DNA from: Eretmocerus hayati
Lineage: Eukaryota > Arthropoda > Insecta > Hymenoptera > Aphelinidae
Reading direction: 5' to 3'
Assembly (NCBI GenBank): GCA_029851415.1
Contig: CM056743.1
Span: 93,036,501 to 93,100,500, forward strand
DNA: 64,000 nt
The position numbers were made by a program, and so were the translations under genes. Shown one piece after another: positions 55,513 through 64,000 of the stretch; position 1 is the stretch's first letter; every line of letters begins with the position of its first letter. Under the pieces are notes generated by a model that ran no database searches, had not been told where the DNA came from, and was given only the letters and a program-made list of their open reading frames with translations.

Positions 55513-57412
55513 ATCGTGTAAAAATCGATGCTTTTTTATTCACGGAAATGGGAATATTTCGAGTTTTTGAATAGCTATCGTTTTGCGGGTCGCGGCATCT
55601 GGAAGGGCATCAAAAAACCTATCGAAAACGTTGTTGGAAATTCTTTCTCTGTGATTTGGGAGCCTCCTGGAGGCAAAAGAGTGTTTTTCACTAAAATGTT
55701 GATTTCTCAAAAAGCCATTTTTTTTATTTCCTTAAAACCATATATTTGACGAAAAAATTCTGCGTTTTTTCTAAAAAAATGGGTTTCAGAGAAGTTTGAG
55801 GCGATCCAAGTGACTTATGAGCCATTTTTTGAAAATTCAATTTTTTCGGTTTCAGAAAAAAGGCGATTTTCTGCGCATGCGCACACACGTAGACTTCCGG
55901 CGCCACTTCCAATGGAAAGCTGACAAAATTTCTTATAAAATGACTACCCGCAAAGTTGAAATTCATGCACTGAAACGGGATCTGCAACGATTAATCATAT
56001 CGAATCAAAATCACATGAAAATTTAGCCCATCAACCCCTTCGTGGCGCCTGCTGAGATGACACATTCACGAGATCTTCCCGGGACTCAATTTTGAGTACA
56101 AAATTGACCTGAAGAGAATCCGGACCACATGGTTTCAACGTAAAATTGTATGAACTTTCAAAATATGCGATGAAAAACCCCGTTTGAGGCAAACTCGAAG
56201 TGCTACATTCAATTTTTGGCCAGAAAATACGATATTCCACACTCAAAATTGCGAAAAATTGAATGTAGCACCTCGGGTTCGCCTCAAACGGGGTTTCACA
56301 TCGCAAATTTTGGAAGTTCATACAATTTCACGTTGAAACCATGTGGTTCGAACTTCTTTCAGGTCAATTTTGTACTCAAAATTGAGTCCCGAGAAGATCT
56401 CGTAAATGTGTCATCTCAGCAGGCTCTCATGGGCTGAATTTTCATGTGATTTTGATTTGATATATATAATCGTTGCAGATCCCGTTTCAGTGCATGAATT
56501 CAAACTTTGCGGGTAGTCATTACCGCAAGGGGGGTTGGGGCATGGCGCCTCATCCCTGGGGTGTGACGACCCTCCGGCCCCAGTTACCGCCCGCCGGAGC
56601 GAGGAGACCGCACATCTCCATCCGGCACCACGGGTGTGGGTGAGTTTAGGGACTCAAATTAGGATTGCCCTTGGGCGATAACAATGCGAGCCCGTAAGAC
56701 TCATCCATCATCCCGAGGGACTCTTTGGGCTCTCAGGAAGCCTAAAAGAGTCCCAAAACTCCCCACCGAGGGGTGGGCATCGGCCTTGTGCTGGGGGCCG
56801 TGCCCGAAAGTCGGTAGTCGGGGCGGAGGACTGAGCCATCACCGAGCCTGGTTCGGTGTTGGTCATCCTCCAACCCGACGCGCTGGCAAGGCGTATCCCT
56901 GCCCCGCGCCCATGGGGGCAACCGGGGTTGAGCCGAAAGGCAGGGACCCGGTATACAAAAGCCAATATTCCTTCGCGGGTAGTCATTTTATGGGAAATCT
57001 TGTCAACTTTCCATTGGAAGTGGCGCCGAAAGTCTACGTTTGTGCGCATGTGCAGAGAATCGCCTTTTCCCGAGACGAAAAAAATCGAATTTTCAACAAA
57101 TGGCTCATAAGTTACTTGGATCGCCCCCAAACTCCTCTGAAACCCATTTATTTCGAAAGAACGCGGAATTTTAGGTCGAATATATGATTTTCAAAAAATA
57201 AAAGGAATAGCTTTTTGAGAAATTAACATTTTAGTAAAAAACACTCTTTTGCCTTCAGGAGGCCCCCAAATCACAGAGAAGGATTTTCAAACAACGTTCT
57301 CGATAGGTTTTTTGATGCCCTTTCAGATGCCGCAACCCACAAATTAATAGCTATTCAAAAACTCGAAATATTCCCATTTTTGGAAATAGAGGAGCATCGA
57401 TTTTTACACGAT
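55513..57412. mobile_element. Palindromic foldback nested in the left TIR
   Basis: It begins ATCGTGTAAAAATCGATGC and ends with the complement. The right TIR of the host element shows the uninterrupted sequence (GACCGAAAAGGAGCTGTT), which proves the insertion. The arms mirror over about 725 bases each, with centre near 56237. The right arm is lengthened by a 453-bp insertion. Confidence 0.85.
56522..56974. mobile_element. Retroposed insertion, 453 bp, with 13-bp target duplication
   Basis: GCGGGTAGTCATT occurs directly before (56509-56521) and after (56975-56987); the mirrored left arm has it only once. The insert is GC-rich, unlike its host. It contains CCCGAGGGACTCTTTGGG, a hairpin GACTCTTTGGGCTC...AAAAGAGTC, and ends CAAAAGCCAATATTCCTTC. 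It has no coding frame that I recognise. A SINE or the end of a LINE would explain the long duplication. Confidence 0.75.
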
Positions 57413-58788
57413 AAAGGAGCTGTTGCAAATAAGGCCAAATCTGCTCCAGAGAATTGGGACTCCAGGTTGCACTGAAATGCGTGTTTTGGGTGTCTGAATA
57501 TGCATATGAATTTTTTCCGCGTCAAACCAAAGCGTCTCCCAGTAGTGGGCAAAAAGGTGTCCCATTTAAAATACACGTGGAACGCACTTTCTAGCGTCCC
57601 TCTCAAAATTGGCCCAATGGACTATAACGGCTCCAATGAGGATTTGTTCTTGAATAGAAAATACAACTTTTAGGGGTTTTTTCATGGACGGGAAATGATG
57701 TGCTGGTACCGAAAAACCACTTGAGAGATGGAAAATGCGGATCTTTCACGCTAAAACCGGGGAATACTCGAACGGAGTGGGATTAATCGAAAAGTTGCAG
57801 AGGACCAAAGTTGTAGATTATGTTCTAAGCTTCCATTCGGCATCGGTTTTTTATGAATGTATTGGTTGGGGGTTCCCAGAAAAACGACCAAAAGTCGTAA
57901 AAAACCATATTTATTGGATTTCTTGGCAATTTCGGGGTGAAAATGGACTGACAAACTATCATATCTTGTAGATCTCATCAAAATACACATTTTTGGTTCC
58001 CATAATTTTTTCGAAAAAACGCACCAGATTCGAGTTCATAGCGAAAAAGTGCCGAAAATAGGCACTCTCCAACATTCTCACGCAAAATATTCGAAAAACG
58101 CAAATGGAAACCCTGTATAATAATTGCGTGAAAAGTTGCCCTCTTTTGTGTACTTTAAAATGAAAAAAAAATTTATAGCGTTCCGATGTTCCTGCTTCGA
58201 GGAATATGCATTCTTATGCCAGATAACAAGTTTGAGTGGATAAATTCATGGTTCAAGCATGCTATATGCAATTCTACGTCAATGAGTCATACAACTACAT
58301 CAATCGGACATGCAAAATCGCCAATTTTCATCCACGATCACCGTTCAGAGCCCTAGAATATCCCGGAAACTAGGCACATCCATCAAAATTCTCCGGTGCT
58401 ATTGGAATTCCTCATTCGTCAAGGCCCAACACTGGCAAGCTTGCACGCACATGGGTTCCCCGGAAGTCGCAGCTGCCAGAATCTGTTGATATTATGTGAA
58501 TTCGTACGTTGGTAGATGTGAATCCCCGATTCAAACCTTCTCCCTCTAAAAAAATCGCAAATAGCCCAAAAATCATAATACCTCGAGTCACTCGCAACAG
58601 AGGCTCAAACGATTTCTCCAATATGCACATTCCTGGATACGCATCCGTGGTCCTCATAATTTTGGCGGGTTCCAAAAAATCAGATATCATAGCGAGATAT
58701 GTCTTAAGAGGGCTCCTTTCTTTCTCAAAATCAAAGCTCTCCAAATAATCAAACAATTATTGTGACAAGGCAGTACTTTTCGAAGTCA

Positions 58789-59265
58789 GGGTGACCTGAA
58801 TGCCCTTGATATCTCTTCAACGAGGTGATTGATCATTATTTTGGTTCACAGCTGAAGCAAGCAAGATCATACACTGACGAGCACCGTGATGATGAAGGGA
58901 TTTATTCCCTATTCTATCATAAGGATGAAAGAAATATCATACGGATCAAGATGCAGTCACGCCACACATCCTCGAAAGTGTACTCTCTTTGGATAAGATA
59001 TGACGAAGATGAAAAATCCATCAACGGTTGGTACTGTCAATGCAGGACAGGTGGAAGAACGGTTGGTTGCTGTGCTCACATCGCTTCAGTATTATGGTAT
59101 CTCGGTTATGAACGATACCGGGAGAATTGCAGGGAGAGATTAAGCCGGAACTATGATTCTCTCGTCAGCAATGTCGACCATGAGCAAACGAATGAAGAGT
59201 TCCTGGCTGAGCATGGAGTTTTTGAATCAGTGGCTACAGATGAAGATGACTCTGAGTCAGATTGA
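58789..59265 (+). pseudogene. SWIM zinc-finger tail of a DDE-type transposase
   Basis: The open frame starts after a TGA at 58807-58809 and ends at 59265; GTG 58825 is not a real start. It reads SQLKQARSYTDEH, IRIKMQSRHTSSKVYSLWIR, then GWYCQCRTGGRTVGCCAHIA, a CxCx(n)CxH SWIM motif (C-Q-C..C-A-H), and SVLWYLGYERYR, with an acidic tail. I recall this tail from arthropod transposase-like proteins that have a DDE domain upstream. The DDE part is not seen in 58350-58788, so the gene is truncated. SWIM domains bind DNA or protein. Confidence 0.65.
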
Positions 59266-60746
59266 ACCTCAAAGTCAAATATGTGATATCAAAGAAAACT
59301 ATAGCTATTATGAACAGGTGAACTGACTGACACACGAGTTTTGGTATAAAACGTGAAGAACGAATAACTTCCGTTGTCATCTTACTCAGAAAACTTGTTC
59401 TACCAGTAATCTCGTCGTCTAGCTTGACAGGCGGACTACTGTCACGGCTGATTAAGTAGATTTCACTAGTTTGAACATTTTCGACATCAACTTGTGATAT
59501 CAATCCAAGCCATAGAGTATGAGTTCTCATGAATGGTTATTTTCGTAGTCTCGTACACTACAATATTCTCATAGTTGGAAAAAGTTTTGAGAAAGACAAC
59601 AATCCTGGTGTTCGAAGATTCGATCCTGATCGTAACCTTATACAGCTCCGAAAGATGATCGTGGATGAAAATTGGTGATTTTGCATGTCCGATTGATGTA
59701 GTTGTATGACTCATTGACGTAGAATTGCATATAGCATGCTAGAACCATGAATTTATCCACTCAAACTTGTTATCTGGCATAAAAATGCATATTCCTCGAA
59801 GCAGGAACATCGGAACGCTATGAATTTTTTTTCATTTTGAAGTACACGAAAAAAAGCAACTTTTCACGCAATTATTATATAGGGTTTCTATTTGCGTTTT
59901 TCGAGTATTTTGCGTGAGAACGTTGGAGAGTGCCTATTTCCGGCACTTTTTCGCTATAAACTCGAATCTGGTGCGTTTTTTCGAAAAAATTATGGGAACC
60001 AAAAATGTGTATTTTAATGAGATCTACAAGATATGATAGTTTGTCAGCCCATTTTCACCCCGAGATCGCCAAGAAATCCAATAAATATGGTTTTTTACGT
60101 TTTTTGGTCGTTTTTTGGGAACCCCCAACCAATACATGCATAAAAAACCGATGCCAAATGGAAGCTTAGAACATAATCTACAACTTTGGTCCCCTGCAAC
60201 TTTTCGATTAATCCCACTCCGTTCGAGTATTCCCCGGTTTTAGCGTGAAAGATCCGCATTTTCCATCTCTCAAGTGGTTTTTCGGTACCAGCACACCATT
60301 TCCCGTCCATGAAAAAACCCCTCAAAGTTGTATTTTCTGTTCAAGAACAAATCCTCATTGGAGCCGTTATGGTCCATTGGGCCAATTTTGAGAGGGACGC
60401 TAGAAAGTGCGTTCCACGTGTATTTTAAATGGGACACCTTTTTGCCCACTACTGGGAGACGCTTTGGTTTGACGCGGAAAAAATTCATATGCATATTCGG
60501 ACACCCAAAACACGCATTTCAGTGCAACCTGGAGTCCCAATTCTCTGGAGCAGATTTGGCCTTATTTGCAACAGCTCCTTTTCGGTCTGTTTACGGATGT
60601 GCGTGCAATGGAGAGGAGAAATTTCTCTTGGACCCCATAGGTGGTCCAAAGTTCCTATTTTGGGCCATAGAATCGGATGAAAAAGGTTCAAAAAGAATCT
60701 GAGAGATAACCCCTTTCCGTAGGTCGCTTTGGCGTGGAATTCATCA

Positions 60747-61350
60747 CATACGAAGATACCGCCCCCTTTGCTTGCCCAAAGCAAGCAAGAACCGAAATAT
60801 CAAAATGTGTGGAAATCAAGAAAACGAGTCATTAAGACAAAGGGAGAACGATATGTCCGTACGTTCAACGAGATCAAAAAAATATACATTTCAGAAGAAA
60901 TTTTCAAATCGACAGACTAGAATCTCAGAAAGAGAAGTAAAAGTTGAACATAAATCCTGATATCCAATGACTCAAGGAGAGATGAATTAAATCAACCTCA
61001 ATCTGCATCAATTATCTAAACAATTACTTCTCAAAATTGAGACACATCAAATATCAAACCTTGAAAGGTAACGAAAATAGATCTCATATGGTACACTGAA
61101 GAGTGCTATAAATTCAAAATCAACAAACAAAATTCTGAAAAAAGAGAAAAACCCCGGTGCGTGTACATATCCCTGAATTTTCGGAATGAATGCAATCGAA
61201 TACAATTCAATGTGACCTTGTCACTTTTCGAAATTAACATATGTTTGAAACGGGTGAAAATATTAACAAAATACTCATACTCCTCAAAAAAAACCTCTTA
61301 GTTAAATCAAATTATTATCGCGGAAAAGGACGAAACTGACCCTCCCGTCT
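60747..61350. other. Non-coding; expected place of the BEL/Pao 3' LTR
   Basis: No gene is seen. The BEL/Pao pol ends near 61351 on the minus strand, so a 3' LTR would lie here. GACGGGAGGGTCAG (minus strand, near 61350) is a purine-rich run that could be a polypurine tract. I cannot identify LTR ends without the second copy. Confidence 0.35.
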
Positions 61351-61528
61351 TTACAGCGTTTCAGTTTCAGCAAGCGTCACTATTATTTTCATAGAAAGCT
61401 TGACTCCACGAGGAAGTATGGCGGAGAAACGATGAGAAAATCGAAATCGACAAACGGACGTCATTTTTCCGCAGGTGTGAAGCGAAACAAGGAAAGTGTG
61501 TAGTGAGATGTCGGATAATTCGCGAGTA

Positions 61529-62680
61529 TTATGCAGGTTCATCATCATCAGCCTGGTGTTGTTCGCCTCCGACATCCTCTCGTTCATCTGGCTTAGTCGG
61601 CAGTTTGACGAGCTTGCACAGAGCTCGAGTGCAAGTGGAAAAAGGCGGGCTGGAGGTCGACCACCCGAACAAGCCTGTCTTTCCTAGGATGAAGAAGTCA
61701 TGACCCGAGCCGGGGGCCATTTTGTTGGTGGAGTTGACTCGTCCTTGATCAAAACAACGTCGTCCACCCTCAACTGCTCATTGATTTTGATCTATCTGCT
61801 TCGTTTTTGAAGGTGATGGATGACTTCCTTCCTCCACTTGTCCCAGATATCATTCCTCATTCGTTTTATTTGCAGCCATCTACAAGGAGGTGAAATAGTT
61901 ACATTTCTGTCATCAAAAGATTCTGGGACGGCTAACATAGATCGACCGATAAGCAAATGCCCAGGAGTGAGCGCGACTAAGTCAGCGCCCTCCGAACTGA
62001 TAGGACAGATGGGTCTTGAATTTGAGCAAGCTTCTATTTAAGCAGTGAGGGTTGAAAATTCTTCAATGGTAAAAATCGAGTCTCCTGCAACGCGCTTGAG
62101 GTGATATTTGAAGCTTTTCACGGCAGCTTCCCAAAGACCGCGGAAATATGGCGCGCGTGGCGGAGAAAAATGCCAAGTCACTTTCGTCGGCGAGTAAAGC
62201 AGCGACTTCAGTTGAAAATGAGGATGCTTGTCAAAAAAGTTGTTTCAATTCTCTACTGGCACCGGTGAGAAAGCCAGCATTATCACGATACACGTCAGTA
62301 CATCTACCCCTTCGTGACACAAAGCGTCGAAACGCTGCTAAAAATGCTGAACTAATTGAATCCGAAACCACTCCTATATGAATTGCCCTGATGATCATAC
62401 AAATGAATTTGGCAAAATATCCTTTTATTGACTTTGCACCCCGGGCACGAGAGAACAAGACGGGAATTGGTCCGGAAAAATCTATTCCCACCGCTTCGAA
62501 TGGCATTTTAAGTGTTAGTTTAACAGCTGGCAAAGGAGCCATTTGCTGTTCCAAAGGTCTAGCAGCAGAACGAGCACAGCGCCCACAATTTTTGAAAACC
62601 TTTCGAACAATATGCTTCACTCCTGGAATCCAAGCCCACCGAAAGAGTTGACTCAGCATTGCACTCCTCCGTGCAAGCAA
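61529..62680 (-). pseudogene. pol: BEL/Pao integrase core and pol C-terminus (broken)
   Basis: The first piece (62680-62231) has RWAWIPGVKHIVRKVFKNCG, C..C zinc ligands, FEAVGIDFSGPI (first catalytic Asp), AIHIGVVSDS and VYRDNAGFLTGA (second Asp, the usual SDN read as RDN). After frame changes 62220-61700 gives TWHFSPPRAPYFRGLWEAAV (catalytic Glu region), HLKRVAGD, ALTPGHLLIGRSM and WDKWRKEVIHHLQ. It ends with LRVDDVVLIKDE, PPTKWPPARV and CKLVKLPTKP, the normal BEL/Pao pol tail. Confidence 0.82.
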
Positions 62681-63120
62681 GATCTATGAAGTTCCTCAAC
62701 AAGTCTCCGAACGAAAATGGATTTAGTTGGCAAGATAATAGGATGTTTCTCATTGAAAGGCAAATCAGCATTTTGTAGTCGACCCCCCACTCTGAGCAGA
62801 CCTTGCGGGCAAAAAAATGGAAGTAACCGACGTAAGTAACTGGTTGCAGGAAATTCTCCTTCATTCATCATGATTTTAATTTCTTTTGCAAAGAATTGGC
62901 TCTGAATGGTCCTGAATATCCCGTGTTCTGCGGCAAGGAGCTCAGAGTGCGAAAGAGAACCGTCTACACGTTTCCCTCTCTCTAATTTGGCATTGAACTT
63001 CCATCGATATATGAAGGTAACAATTCGATTAATTTTTCGAAATGATGAGAACTTTTCAAGATATTCAAGAGCTGACGAGTTCCCCGGGACTTCGAATACA
63101 GCATGAACGCGGACCTCCAA
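62653..63120 (-). pseudogene. pol: BEL/Pao pol, spacer and start of integrase zinc domain
   Basis: It contains SSALEYLEKFSSFRKINRI, the A-E..I...Q...F spacer (AAEHGIFRTIQSQFF), LRVGGRLQNADLPFNEKHPI and VRRLVEELHRSCLHGG. The last two are the R.GGR...A.L....HP and H....H.G integrase-entry motifs of BEL/Pao. A frame change separates it from the integrase core. Confidence 0.82.
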
Positions 63121-63212
63121 GTTCTAATCTGGCTTGATGTCAAGCTGAGACGGCCACTGAGACGCGTCTGATGTGATCCAATGAGGCCCGTGCCACCAAA
63201 GACTCGAATTTT

Positions 63213-63734
63213 TCAAGTCTCCAACCGTCTCCCCCCCCGGGTTGCAAGGTCCGCCGGATTTTCATGAGTCGCTACATATGACCAGTATGCGGAATGAAGA
63301 GACCTTTGAATTTCGCTGACTCTAATTGCTACAAAAGTTACCCAACGCGTAGGCTTACCCGCCAGCCAGTCGAGAGTGGTTTTGGAATCAAACCAGCAAA
63401 AAATCTGCGTTGCTCGATTTTGGAGTTGTAGATGCACATGATTAATTAACTGTACGAGTGAAAGGGCTGCACAGAGCTCCAAACGAGGTACAGATAAGGA
63501 CTCAGTGGGAGCAACACGATTTTTTGACATGAGCAAGATTGACGAGTGTCCTGGGATGACTAAATAAATGACAGCTGCATATGCATGAGTTGACGCGTCG
63601 GCAAACCCGTGCAACGTCCATGCAGTGCTCGAGCAAGTCTTCATCCATCGAGGTATTCTAATCGAGTTCAAAGTAGGAATTTGATTTCGAAGTTCAAGCC
63701 ATCCTTCAAGTAAATTGTTTTCAAGCGGGGTATC
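63213..63734 (-). pseudogene. pol: BEL/Pao pol, RNase H region
   Basis: It continues in the same frame after the TAG. TLHGFADASTHAYAAVIYL is the RNase H first-aspartate motif, followed by VPRLELCAALSLVQLINHV (Glu) and CWFDSKTTLDWLAGKP (Asp). The downstream ATHENPADLATRG carries the last acidic site. All four blocks are present. A stop follows RRLET. Confidence 0.85.
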
Positions 63735-64000
63735 CTAATTCAATTTAGCTAACCAGAACTTTCGGGGGAAGATTTTACATTGTACCAAAAACGGAGCAAG
63801 CAAGCCAAGTGGATCGAATAATTTTGAAACTTCTGAGAGAACGATGCGTTTTGTAAAAATTGTTCGCTGTACCGGCATGTCTACTTTGAAGAAGAATCCA
63901 TCTGAATCTGTGGCCCACTTCAGGCCCAAAGTTGACACAACGTTCTCAATATTCATAGAAATTTCGGACTCAGCTCCCGTATTTAGTCCTTGTAGAAGTT
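63735..64000 (-). pseudogene. pol: BEL/Pao pol, RT connection region (partial)
   Basis: Minus-strand frame open from the window edge, with GLKWATDSDGFFFKV, RTIFTKRIVLSEVSKLFDPLG and LLAPFLVQCKI. This is the characteristic BEL/Pao post-RT motif (LGL.W...D.F.F, then RxxLSxxxxxFDPLGLLAP). A TAG ends it just after FWLAKLN. Confidence 0.85.

Larger units (their letters stand above)
55342..60746. mobile_element. Long-TIR DNA transposon carrying a SWIM-domain gene fragment
   Basis: The outer end TGATGAATTCCACGCCAAAG (55342) is mirrored at 60746. Arms of about 1.1 kb are 55342-55512 plus 57413-58348 on the left (interrupted by another element) and 59656-60746 on the right. Flanks CATACA (55336-55341) and CATACG (60747-60752) may be a 6-bp target duplication with one change. 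The 1.3 kb interior holds a SWIM zinc-finger ORF. ORFs within the arms are mirrored artefacts. Confidence 0.75.
61351..64000 (-). mobile_element. Degenerate BEL/Pao LTR retrotransposon, 3' half of pol
   Basis: From the right edge leftward on the minus strand: end of RT, RNase H, the spacer domain, the integrase zinc domain, the DDE core and the pol C-terminus. The order and motifs fit BEL/Pao. At least three stops and several frame changes divide it into pieces. gag, protease and most of RT lie beyond the window. Confidence 0.85.

Noticed and set aside
58412..58756. 114-codon minus-strand ORF beside the SWIM fragment
   Set aside because: No recognisable motif and opposed to another open frame; not supported as a gene.

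Overview
The window looks like a transposon-dense, AT-rich piece of an arthropod nuclear genome, most likely an insect. The reasons are an errantivirus-type (env-bearing Ty3/Gypsy) provirus, I/Jockey-type LINEs with RNase H, a BEL/Pao element, hAT, pogo/Tigger and Chapaev/CMC-type DNA transposons, and many foldback elements. I recognise no single-copy host gene, no rRNA, no CRISPR array and no functional tRNA. Family names below come from recognising motifs by eye; no database search was run.

Layout. 1-2610: minus-strand LINE (A), broken ORF1 and the endonuclease part of ORF2. 4190-8035: pieces of a Tnp2-like transposase, split by a nested foldback element (4746-7467). 8250-10480: arrays of short palindromic words. 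10524-25987: a 15.5 kb LTR provirus with GATT target duplications, 317/313-bp LTRs, gag, pol and env. Its pol carries an OTU-like cysteine-protease domain and a macro-like domain between RNase H and integrase, and its env appears to take its signal peptide from a small upstream exon. A 4.8 kb non-coding 3' region holds a MITE, two tandem arrays and a GC-rich block. 26285-30282: a Chapaev-like DNA transposon with 258-bp terminal inverted repeats (TIRs), CAC termini and GCTA duplications, carrying a two-exon transposase with one frameshift. 30288-31343: a large foldback. 32589-33687: C-terminal part of another Tnp2-like transposase. 34620-35210: diverged satellite-like units. 35281-35850: a 264-bp-arm palindrome. 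About 36717-45425: a plus-strand LINE (B) split by a 2.7 kb TGTGAC...GTCACA insertion (probable solo LTR, GCTG duplications) and a 710-bp pogo/Tigger-like MITE (TA duplication). 47450-50706: a hAT-like element with 8-bp duplications. 52621-54587: a Foldback element whose arms are built of about 29-bp tandem repeats. 55342-60746: a long-TIR element with the SWIM zinc-finger tail of a transposase inside; its left arm holds a palindromic element, which itself holds a 453-bp insertion with a 13-bp duplication. 61351-64000: minus-strand degenerate BEL/Pao pol.

How the parts relate. The clearest history is nesting: several coding fragments that look unrelated join up once inserted elements are recognised by their termini and target duplications. 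The provirus is the youngest and most complete unit; I count two substitutions plus a TA-run difference between its LTRs. Even so, gag, pol and env each contain one in-frame stop. The most unusual biology is the OTU-like plus macro-like accessory pair inside an errantivirus-type polyprotein.
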